Shown: piece by piece, positions 30,601 through 38,435 of the stretch
Layout: every line of letters starts with the position of its first letter
Position numbering within the stretch: position 1 is the stretch's first letter
Assembly (NCBI GenBank): GCA_016711705.1
Contig: JADJSK010000001.1
Location: 620,001 to 684,000 of the forward strand
Direction of reading: 5' to 3'
Source: Candidatus Brachybacter algidus
Lineage (GTDB): Bacteria; Bacteroidota; Bacteroidia; Chitinophagales; Saprospiraceae
Length of the DNA stretch: 64,000 nt
Notes under the pieces: model-generated
The model's input: the letters and a program-made list of their open reading frames with translations, nothing else
What the model was told of the DNA's origin: nothing
Database searches by the model: none
Translations under genes and position numbers: made by a program

Positions 30601-31492
30601 GCTAGAGCAATGGGGATTAACTATTTGTGGTGCGGCTCCCGTTTGCAGTCCGTTGAGAATTCCTGAAGCCATTAAGATCTATAAAGCGAATGTGGCTTGC
30701 ACAGATGGTGAAGGATGGACTCATTATAGCATTTCTGCTGATAAGAATCCATTAGGAGCTTACGAGTTAATGATCATGTCTCTAAAGCTAAATCCGGGAG
30801 ATGAAGTTTTGCCGGAGGCAGTTAGTATTAGAATTCCCACAACTCCTTTATATTCAAAATTGCCAAATGCACAATATGTAAATGATGCAAGTAAATGGTT
30901 TGTGATGAACAGACACTGGTTACTTACACCTGCAGTTCAACCGACAGGTCTGACTGGTGTTAGGTTTTATTTTGGAGAACAAGAAGCTCAAGCTTTGTTT
31001 ACAAATGCCGGAATAGATAATATCTACGACAGTCTCAAAGTGTTTTCTATCTTCAGCAATGGTGTATTGAATCCCAATCCGGTAAATAAACACGTCAATA
31101 TCCAGCCGACAGATGTGAAACTTCATGAGGCTGAATTTTTCGATTACAACATCAAAAAATATGCTGAATTCTACACGACTTATCTAGCAGATGGTTGTAT
31201 TGGGGCGGGAAGTCAATTTAAAGTGGTGAGTAGTACAAATTCTAGTCTGAACAAAATATCAATTGCATTGTATCCCAACCCAGCAAACGATGAGATCAAT
31301 TTAAGATTTATTCAGGTAAAAGACTTTGAGTATATTATTCAGGATATTTTAGGAAATCAAGTCAGAAAAGGAAAAGTAATTAATTCCGACAGAGTTACAA
31401 TTAATACGGCATATTTGAGTTCAGGATCTTATTTTATTAGATTCACGGCTGATAAGGTAATCGGAACAAATAAATTTACGGTTATAAAATAG
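27696..31492 (+). CDS. T9SS-secreted reprolysin-like zinc metalloprotease, frameshifted
   Basis: About 1265 residues after repair. The first part (27696-28106) has the signal peptide MKYLNLLILCLIVNLSFGQ and a propeptide ending GFHAMIQKVRI. The second part continues GADLVFIDPALD. Adding one A to the run at 28090-28093 gives GFHAMIQKGADLVFIDP, so the break is one missing base. Domains in order: prodomain, M12B-type catalytic domain with zinc site HEIGHQMSGSH and Met-turn STIMGYAG, a beta-domain region, a fibronectin III repeat (LSPVLNSPSNYSENV ... TTYYWRV), a proprotein-convertase P domain (DTINASDIPFEKVSSISV ... LEQWGLTIC), and a T9SS type A signal (ALYPNPANDEINLRF ... SGSYFIRF). An extracellular protease, probably nutritional. 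Tandem terminators follow. Confidence 0.88.
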
Positions 31493-31604
31493 ATAAAAAA
31501 AAGTGAAGGGGGGGCTCTAAAAAGACGCAACTTGCCCTCTAGCAGAGCTAAGATTTACACACACCTTTTTTTATATTTCAAAGTAAACTTTAGTGACACA
31601 ACGA

Positions 31605-31699
31605 CGTAGGTTAACCTACGCCGAGCCTCACGATCTAAGCTTTAAATCTAAATATTGTATATCATACGCTATGAAGTGCTGAGCGTAGGTTAACCTACG
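31605..31699. repeat. Two copies of a 16-bp perfect palindrome
   Basis: CGTAGGTTAACCTACG at 31605-31620 and again at 31684-31699, 63 bases apart, both inside longer similar context (GAGCGTAGG / CTACGCCGAGC). Each could be a dimer-protein site or part of a repetitive element. Confidence 0.75.
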
Positions 31700-32013
31700 T
31701 TCTGATGCGTGCAAAATTCATTTTGCTCATAATTGACTAATAATCATAAATTTATATTATTATTTTAGAAATGACCATTTTTGGAAAAATACTTATTTAT
31801 AAACCCCCTCTGGTCAGAGGGGTGGCGATAGCCGGGGTGTCGAATGTCGCTTAAACACATAAGGTTTAGCAGGAAATCAAAAACAATTTATCAAAGAGTT
31901 ATATACTAAAGTTTTAAAGAACTGAATGACCCTAACCCTCAAAAGGGTGGTTTATTTTTTGCTGGATAAATAAATATTCAACCCAATTCAGGGTTGATAG
32001 AGCGTCCTACTTC

Positions 32014-32067
32014 AGCCCCGAGTTTCACTCGGGGCTATTGTTATTCAACCCTTATCAGGGTTTTTTT
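32014..32067 (+). terminator. Tandem terminators after the reprolysin gene
   Basis: First hairpin: AGCCCCGAG (32014-32022) with CTCGGGGCT (32028-32036), 9 bp, 5-base loop. Second: AACCCT (32047-32052) with AGGGTT (32057-32062), followed by a T-run to 32067, a textbook intrinsic terminator on the plus strand. The first hairpin can also act for the convergent glycosyltransferase gene ending at 32192. Confidence 0.75.
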
Positions 32068-32191
32068 AGCCATTTGTAAGGATGATGAGCAATTAACTAA
32101 TTTGAAAAGTTAACATTTACTATATGTTGACTTTAGCGAGGACTACAACTTTTTATGTTATTCTTATCCTGATGTCCTAAAACCTATTATT

Positions 32192-32956
32192 TTAATAACT
32201 TTCCTTTCCTCTCCTCTTTTGTTTGTGTACCACTGCCCTACCGATTATTAAGACGTGATTATAAATAGCACTTGCAAGCCCAAAATGAGCTTTTAATATT
32301 TTAAATCGATCTTTGAGCGATTGTTGCCATTTTTTCTTAGAGACTCCACCGGCGAGGTATTCTGCGATGTTAAAATCTGTCTTACAGGTGGACTTTGCTT
32401 TCTCCAAAATACGGATGACCCAATCAATATCAGCACTTAGATTCTTTGGAATAAACTTTGGAACGATTGAAAGCCGCGGGATGAATCCTTGATGACAGAC
32501 GATCATGCCCTTTACCATATCTGTACGCGTCAGGTGATCAGGGAGATTATGTACTGTAATTTCTGAACGAGTACCAAGATACTTTCTTGCATCATCTACG
32601 ATCATAACTTCACCGTAAAGTACATCATTCTCTTCCGATAATTTTTTTAATTTTTCTACTACATTATCATCAAATGTCCTGTCGCCTGCATTTAGAAACC
32701 AGATATATTTTCCGGTGGCAAGTTCGATGCCTTTATTCATAGCATCATAAATGCCTTTGTCAGGTTCTGTGATCCATTTTGAAATGTGTGGAGAGAATTC
32801 CTCAATAATATTCAAGGTGTCATCCTTGGAAGCTCCATCTATGACGATATATTCAATATCATCACAGGACTGATTTATGACACTCTGAATAGTACCTTCA
32901 AGAACGCTGGCAGCATTATAGCAAACTGTAACAATAGAGATAAATGGCTGAGTCAA
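32192..32956 (-). CDS. Family 2 glycosyltransferase
   Basis: About 254 residues from the TTG at 32956 (TQPFISIVTVCYNA). GT2 signatures: SIVTVCYNA, IEYIVIDGASKDDT, EPDKGIYDAMNKGIELATGKYIWFLNAGD (the DxD-equivalent is NAGD) and DIDWVIRIL. WcaA-like, transferring a sugar onto an envelope glycan or lipid carrier at the cytoplasmic membrane. The frame stays open to 33070 with ATGs at 33022 and 33070. I prefer 32956 for two reasons: GT2 proteins begin a few residues before this block, and a minus-strand promoter (32972-33001) would lie inside the longer forms. Divergent from yfhO-like and flippase genes with a related role. Confidence 0.82.
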   Translation of the reverse strand: MTQPFISIVTVCYNAASVLEGTIQSVINQSCDDIEYIVIDGASKDDTLNIIEEFSPHISKWITEPDKGIYDAMNKGIELATGKYIWFLNAGDRTFDDNVVEKLKKLSEENDVLYGEVMIVDDARKYLGTRSEITVHNLPDHLTRTDMVKGMIVCHQGFIPRLSIVPKFIPKNLSADIDWVIRILEKAKSTCKTDFNIAEYLAGGVSKKKWQQSLKDRFKILKAHFGLASAIYNHVLIIGRAVVHKQKRRGKESY

Positions 32957-32971
32957 TAAATTATTTTTGAA

Positions 32972-33001
32972 CAAAAATAAAGCCAAATTGCCAAATACCA
33001 A
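32972..33001 (-). promoter_or_regulatory. Promoter of the GT2 gene
   Basis: On the minus strand TTG (33001-32999), 19 bases, TATTTTTG (32979-32972), 16 bases before the TTG start at 32956. It overlaps the divergent yfhO promoter. Confidence 0.55.
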
Positions 33002-33018
33002 GGATAGATTTATCTTTG
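32988..33018 (+). promoter_or_regulatory. Promoter of the YfhO-family gene
   Basis: TTG (32988-32990), 20 bases, TATCTTTG (33011-33018), 19 bases before the ATG at 33038. Both boxes are exact matches to the Bacteroidota consensus. It overlaps the minus-strand GT2 promoter, so the two may exclude each other. Confidence 0.65.
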
Positions 33019-33037
33019 GCATATAATTCTCTATAAT

Positions 33038-35488
33038 ATGAAACAAATTTTTGGTAAGATTTGGCCTCATCTTGCGGTCATACTTGGTTTAGCCATTTTC
33101 AGTATTTTTTATTTTTTACCTGAAAATGCAGAAAATAAAGTGCTTCCACAGAGTGACGTTCAACACTCACTCAGTATGCAAACTGAGATTAGAAAATACC
33201 AGGCTGAAGAAGGCAGGGAAATTCTATGGACCAATTCAATGTTTAGCGGTATGCCATCCTTTCAGATCTATGGAGGTGGAGGTCATACTTTTGATTTCGT
33301 TCCAAGATTTGTTTATTCTGCCATGCAGCTCACCAAAGGCATATCAAGCCCGACCGGTCTGTTATTTGCATGCAGTATAGGATTTTATTTGATGATGCTA
33401 TGTTTCAGATTTAATTGGAAATATGCACTTGCGGGTGCTTTATTATTTGGATTAAGTACATCATTTATCCACCTTATTGGCACAGGACACGTGAATAAAG
33501 TCATGGTCTTGGCTTTACTACCCCCTACGATAGGCGCTATGTGGCTGTTATATCAGGGAAAATACCTGTTAGGTTCTGCTTTGACTGCTCTTTTTGTCAA
33601 TTTACAGATAATGACCAATCACCCGCAGATCAGTTTTTACTATGCTTTCCTTGCGGCATTTTTTGTCATTGGAATAGGTATTCATATGATCAGAACAAAA
33701 CAAGCCAGAACCTTTATTATTGCCACAGGTTTGCTTGGAGCCTCAGCTATTGTAGGAGTTTTGCCCAATTTACCTAAACTATTAACCACTAAAGAATATT
33801 CTGAAGAAACAACACGTGGCGCATCTTTGATTACAAAAGATGGTAAAGTCGCTCAGGGCATGGACAAGGAATATGCATTTGGGTGGTCATTAAGCGTAAT
33901 GGAATCCATGACGCATTTTATTCCAAATATCCTTGGAGGTCCAAGTAATGAATTTTTCGTACAGGATGAAAACTCTAACTCTATGAGGGCGCTCCAAGCT
34001 TTAAATAATTCTGATCAGGCCAATCAATTGGCGCAAGCGACATCAAAATATTTCGGAGAACAAGCCTTTACTGGTGGCGCTTGGTATTGGGGCATCGGAG
34101 TGGTATTTTTGTTTTTCTTGGGCTTTTTTAGCACAAAAAGTTGGATGCGCTGGTGGGGACTTGGGTCCTTAGTATTTCTTGTATTCCTCAGTTGGGGGAA
34201 ATATTTTCCGGCATTTAACTACTTCCTCTTTGATCACTTCCCACTATTTAATAAGTTTCGGGCAGTTTCTATGGCCATCAATTTAGGTCATATGGTGTTG
34301 TTGCTTATCGGCCTATTTGGACTAAGAGAATTTTTTGCATTAGACAAAGAATCTCAAATAAAAGCTATAAAAATGACGCTCATTCCAATGGGTGTGATTC
34401 TATTGATCGGCTTTTGGCAAGGTTGGATGGTGAATTTGTCAGGAAGTGTGGATGAACAAATAAAAGCTTTTCCGGATCTTATCTCTGCATTGCACAAAGA
34501 CAGAGCTGCATCCGTTAGATCTGATGTGTGGAGAGCACTGTTTTTTGTATTGGCTATAGGTGGATTCTTTTATTTATATGCCAAAAACGAATGGAAGCCC
34601 GGTTTAGCACTTTTAATTGTTCCTGCATTGATTCTAATTGATCTCGTCACTGTAGATAAAAGATATCTCCCCAACAGTCGTTTTGTGCCCAATTCGGATA
34701 TGACCACGGCGGAAGAACCAAGACCTGTTGATCTTCAGATCATGCAAGACAAGGATCTTAGTTTTAGGGTAGTTGATTTTAGTACCAATCCTTTTCAGGA
34801 TGCATTTTTAAGCAATTTCCATAAAAGTGCCGGTGGATATCACTCTGCCAAACTAGGTATATATCAGGATGTCATCGAAAAGTACCTTTCTAATCCCAAG
34901 GATTATCTTTATGTATTTGGAATGTTGAATACTAAATACATAATTGGCGGTGATAAAGCTAATTTAGGTGTTCAAAAAAATCCTACAGCAATGGGCAATG
35001 CCTGGTTCGCAAGAGATATCAAATTTGTTGATAGCGCTGACCAGGAATTTAAATCTCTGGGCGACACTGCCAATATTTATAAAGCAGTTGTAAATAAGTC
35101 CTTCACTCCTTCCATTAAGTCACCAAGGGTTAATTTTGATCCAAACGGAAAGATCACCATGACCAAGTACATTCCTGATGATATGACATACACTTATGAG
35201 GCAGCAAGTCCTCAATTTGCTATATTTTCAGAAGTATACTACCCAGAGTCTAAAGGTTGGCATGTGTATATAGATGGACAGAGAAAGGAAGGATTGGTTC
35301 GCACCAATTATGTGTTGAGAGGAATTGAAGTTCCGGCAGGTAAACATACCTTGGAAATGAAATTTGAGCCATCTTCTTATTATGCCGGTCAAACATGGGG
35401 CAAGATTGGTTCTATCATTCTGATATTGATGCTGCTGGGTGCAATATTCCAGGAAGTAAAGATGCGGAAAGAGCAAAATACGGTTTAG
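33038..35488 (+). CDS. YfhO-family polytopic membrane protein
   Basis: 816 residues. N-terminal helix (9-27), then a periplasmic loop with SDVQHSLSMQTEIRKYQ and NSMFSGMPSFQIY as in GT-C type enzymes, and about 12 further hydrophobic segments to about 560. The C-terminal periplasmic beta-domain contains YYPESKGWHVYIDGQ and RTNYVLRGIEVPAGKHTLEMKF. A final helix (about 785-805) lies before a basic tail. The family (PF09586) includes Listeria YfhO, which glycosylates lipoteichoic acid; here it probably transfers a sugar from a lipid carrier to an envelope glycan. The flippase begins 3 bases after the stop, so they form an operon. Confidence 0.87.
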   Translation: MKQIFGKIWPHLAVILGLAIFSIFYFLPENAENKVLPQSDVQHSLSMQTEIRKYQAEEGREILWTNSMFSGMPSFQIYGGGGHTFDFVPRFVYSAMQLTKGISSPTGLLFACSIGFYLMMLCFRFNWKYALAGALLFGLSTSFIHLIGTGHVNKVMVLALLPPTIGAMWLLYQGKYLLGSALTALFVNLQIMTNHPQISFYYAFLAAFFVIGIGIHMIRTKQARTFIIATGLLGASAIVGVLPNLPKLLTTKEYSEETTRGASLITKDGKVAQGMDKEYAFGWSLSVMESMTHFIPNILGGPSNEFFVQDENSNSMRALQALNNSDQANQLAQATSKYFGEQAFTGGAWYWGIGVVFLFFLGFFSTKSWMRWWGLGSLVFLVFLSWGKYFPAFNYFLFDHFPLFNKFRAVSMAINLGHMVLLLIGLFGLREFFALDKESQIKAIKMTLIPMGVILLIGFWQGWMVNLSGSVDEQIKAFPDLISALHKDRAASVRSDVWRALFFVLAIGGFFYLYAKNEWKPGLALLIVPALILIDLVTVDKRYLPNSRFVPNSDMTTAEEPRPVDLQIMQDKDLSFRVVDFSTNPFQDAFLSNFHKSAGGYHSAKLGIYQDVIEKYLSNPKDYLYVFGMLNTKYIIGGDKANLGVQKNPTAMGNAWFARDIKFVDSADQEFKSLGDTANIYKAVVNKSFTPSIKSPRVNFDPNGKITMTKYIPDDMTYTYEAASPQFAIFSEVYYPESKGWHVYIDGQRKEGLVRTNYVLRGIEVPAGKHTLEMKFEPSSYYAGQTWGKIGSIILILMLLGAIFQEVKMRKEQNTV

Positions 35489-35491
35489 GTC

Positions 35492-36990
35492 TTGTTTAAT
35501 TCTCCCGGCAAACAATCCATTGTCAGGATTCTGATCAGTATTGCAGGTTCCATAATAGGGACTTTGAGCACACTTTTCATCTATCCGCTTGATATGCCAT
35601 TGCATGGATTGAGCATGTTTATACTGACGACATCATTAATGTTTACGCCATTTCTTATGTTTGGATCTGGTGCTGTAGCAATTAACAATTATCAGGAGTT
35701 CAGGACGGATGACCGCAGAGATAATGGCTTTCTGAGTGTCATATTTTCCATGTACCTTTTTGGGTCGGCATTGTTTGCCTTGGCCTTTTTCTTTGGTGGT
35801 GATTGGATGTCGAAATTTTTCTATTCAGGAAAGGCAGAGTACAATAAATATTTTGGTTACATCTTGCCGCTAACAATACTGCAGGCAGGTTGCGCCTTGA
35901 TAGATGTCTATCTTAACAACTTCACCAAGGTCATAATACCTGCGCTCTTCAAGGAATTCTTGTTAAAACTGACGTTGCCCTTACTTATTGGGCTGCATGT
36001 GCTGGGGTATATATCCATCCAGACTGTGATGATCGGCCTGCTTGGAAACTATCTTCTAGCCTTGATTCTACTACTAATTTACACCTTTTATCTGCGCCGT
36101 CACAGCTTCACTATCAACTTTAAGTTTCTAAATAATGATCGGGTCAAACGTATCACCAATTATGCATTTTTTGCTATCCTTGGTGCATTTGGTTCTCAGC
36201 TGGTGAATTATTTGGACATTATCATGATCAAGGCCATTCTTCCGCCTTTGGAATTTATCTCAGTTTACGCTACACACTACAATCTCGCCAACTTCATTAA
36301 TATGCCTATCGTGGCAATTATCGCAGTTGCAGGGCCATTAGTTGCAAGGTATATTGGGAGAAAAATGAAGATAAATTGGCCCACATATATAAATCTTCCT
36401 CCACTATTATGTTGCTTTTAGGATGTTTCCTGACTGCCTGCATCATGTTTAATATGGAGTCGATCTATGGATTAATGGCCAATGGAGATGCCTATCGCTC
36501 AGGATTCATGGTATTTGTTTTCCTCGGACTAGCTAAACTTTTCGATATGGCCACTGGTCTCAATAGTCAGATCATCGGTTATAGCAAATACTACAAATTT
36601 AATTTCTATTCAGTCATGATCCTTGGTCTTCTGAATACTGTATTTAATTATGTGCTCATCCATCGCATGGGCATCAGCGGTGCAGCACTGGCTACCTTGA
36701 TCTCCATGACCCTATTCAATGTTTTCAAGCTGTGGTATGTAAAGAAAAAATTTGGCATCTGGCCATTTACGATGAAGGATCTTTACATCATTTTGATTAC
36801 TTTGGGTCTCGGCATCTTGGTGTATTTCATTCCAGCCGGCGATAATAACTATGTTCAAATAATCATTCGTTCCGGGATATTCACTTTGCTATTTTGGGCT
36901 ATTGCAATCAGGTTTGATTTTTCTCCACAGGTTTCGATGTATTTTTGGGGTGTGGTGAGGAGAGTGAAGGGGTTGATGGGACATAGGTGA
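35492..36990 (+). CDS. Polysaccharide biosynthesis flippase (Wzx/MATE-like), frameshifted
   Basis: About 499 residues once repaired. It starts at TTG 35492, three bases after the YfhO stop; an in-frame stop lies directly before. First part: about nine membrane segments (SIVRILISIAGSIIGTLSTL ... ILGAFGSQLVNYLDIIMIKAI), then off-frame text from about 36359 to the stop at 36421. Adding one G at GGG 36356-36358 gives RYIGEKNEDKLAHIYKSSSTIML and joins the second part, which ends at 36990 with about five more helices. It probably flips lipid-linked oligosaccharides across the inner membrane. The paired YfhO and divergent GT2 support this. Confidence 0.85.
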
Positions 36991-37112
36991 TGGGAAATAA
37001 GTAATGGGTTAATGGGTAATAGCGTAAAGATGTCAATTTACTACTAAATTCATTAATTTCTTTTAAAATCCGAATAATCCTTTAATCCCTTTAATCCGTG
37101 ATTCAGACAAAG
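36969..37112. repeat. Heptamer array plus dispersed copy of the 112-bp repeat tail
   Basis: Starting inside the last codons of the flippase gene, GTGATGGG/GTAATGG-type heptamers run to about 37022. At about 37062-37112 follows a block with AAATCCGAATAATCC, TTTAATCCGTGATTC and AGACAA, matching the end of the 14351-14975 repeat units. It shows that the element is dispersed. Confidence 0.65.
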
Positions 37113-37179
37113 TTAAATAAACGATAATTTCAATCCTCTTCAATCTAGTGTCTAGCATCCAGAATCTAGTTTCTACTAC

Positions 37180-38166
37180 CTACTTCCTCGCCATCTTATA
37201 CACCTCCTCAATTACATCCACCACCTTCATCCCTTCCATCGCATTCGTGCTGATATCCACACCTGTCCGTATGACATCAATAACATTATTGATGACAAGA
37301 CTGTGGGTTTTGGTGTTGTCGAGTACCTGAAAAGGATTTTCAATAGGATCAGATGAATAGTACAGGTCGATATGCTCAAGATATTGACCTGATACCTTTA
37401 TTGCTCCTGCGTCTCCACTGATGAGTACCGAACTTTCAACGTTCGTGATGGGCGCATTGATAGAATACCTGAAACTTCCGGATGCCCCTTCCGATGTTTT
37501 GAAAGTGAAAATTCCATTGTCTTCAATGTCCGGAACGTAGTCATGACTTAAGTTTGAGATCTGAGAAGAGGTGATAGATAGGTCTCCAAATAGCCAGTAA
37601 AGAAGATCAACAAAGTGAGAAAACTGTGTGAATAATGGACCTCCATCCATATTTGCATTGCCTCTCCACGCATGTTGCAAACCTTCTCCTGAGAAATAAT
37701 ATCGCTTATCTCTATTCCAGAATAAGTTGACCACGACTTCCTTGACATTTCCTAATTGATTGTTTACTATCAAATGTTTTAGAAACTGTGCGTTGGCAGT
37801 ATATCTGTTCTGCATGACGCAGAAGATCTTCACGTGTTTGTTTAGCGCATGAAATATGACATTTTCGGCTTCCTTTTTAGTGAGACTCATGGGTTTTTCT
37901 ACAACAACATGTTTTCCGTGATTGATGCAGATGATAGATTGTTCAGCATGCAACCCGTTAGGAGTGCAAATATTTACCACATCTATCTGCGGCATTGAGA
38001 TCAGCATCTGCTCAATATCCTTGAAAACGGGAATTCCGTCTATGCTTTCTTCTTCTAAGTATGGATCGCAGATAGCAACAACTTCTGCCTCCGCATTCCC
38101 CAAAAGAGTATTGTAATGTTTTCTGCCTATGTGGCCAAAGCCAATGATGGCAAACTTTATTTTCAT
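37180..38166 (-). CDS. Gfo/Idh/MocA family oxidoreductase
   Basis: 328 residues. Rossmann NAD(P) domain with IGFGHIGRKHYNTLL at 8-22 and the family signature VVVEKPMSL (about 91-99). A C-terminal alpha/beta sheet domain carries GGPLFTQFSHFVDLLYWLFGD with the catalytic-region His. These enzymes oxidise or isomerise sugars or nucleotide sugars; the substrate cannot be read from the sequence. Given its place beside glycan genes, a nucleotide-sugar C3 dehydrogenase (WbpB-like) is a fair guess. It stands alone. Heptamers of GGTCAGA type lie just before the gene. Confidence 0.87.
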   Translation of the reverse strand: MKIKFAIIGFGHIGRKHYNTLLGNAEAEVVAICDPYLEEESIDGIPVFKDIEQMLISMPQIDVVNICTPNGLHAEQSIICINHGKHVVVEKPMSLTKKEAENVIFHALNKHVKIFCVMQNRYTANAQFLKHLIVNNQLGNVKEVVVNLFWNRDKRYYFSGEGLQHAWRGNANMDGGPLFTQFSHFVDLLYWLFGDLSITSSQISNLSHDYVPDIEDNGIFTFKTSEGASGSFRYSINAPITNVESSVLISGDAGAIKVSGQYLEHIDLYYSSDPIENPFQVLDNTKTHSLVINNVIDVIRTGVDISTNAMEGMKVVDVIEEVYKMARK

Positions 38167-38191
38167 GGGGTGAAGGTAGGAAAAAAGGTTA

Positions 38192-38243
38192 GAAATCAGA
38201 GGTCAGAGGTCAGAGGTCAGAAGTCAGAGGTCAGAAGTCAGAT
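38192..38243. repeat. Heptamer array GGTCAGA/AGTCAGA
   Basis: About seven 7-base units, mostly GGTCAGA with two AGTCAGA, lie 25-75 bases upstream of the oxidoreductase start. Just beyond (38270-38306) are TCTAGA-rich near-palindromes. Confidence 0.85.
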
Positions 38244-38435
38244 ACTAGATTTAGATGGTAAACGATTAATCTTAGATTCTAGAAACTAGACTCTAGACGC
38301 TAGATATAAATAATGGAGAGGCTATTATGACGTTTGAGAATTGGATATATGGAATAAGTCTGCTTCAAATTATTTTAAACTAATTGTATTTTTCAAAGAT
38401 TAAAGAGTAAAATTGTAGAATCAAAAAATATAAAT

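Larger units (their letters stand above)
31493..32191. other. Hairpin-rich spacer between convergent genes
   Basis: No ORF of note. It holds two copies of the perfect palindrome CGTAGGTTAACCTACG (31605-31620, 31684-31699), a dispersed hairpin element at 31802-31841 (CCCCTCT/AGAGGGG then GCCGGGGTGTC) related to 54726-54760, a weak hairpin at 31935-31948, an AACCC/GGGTT hairpin (31980-31995) and two strong terminators (separate entries). A Gram-negative repetitive-element cluster rather than a gene. Confidence 0.7.

Noticed and set aside
33022..33070. Extended N-terminus of the GT2 protein
   Set aside because: It would place both divergent promoters inside coding sequence and lies ahead of the usual GT2 start.
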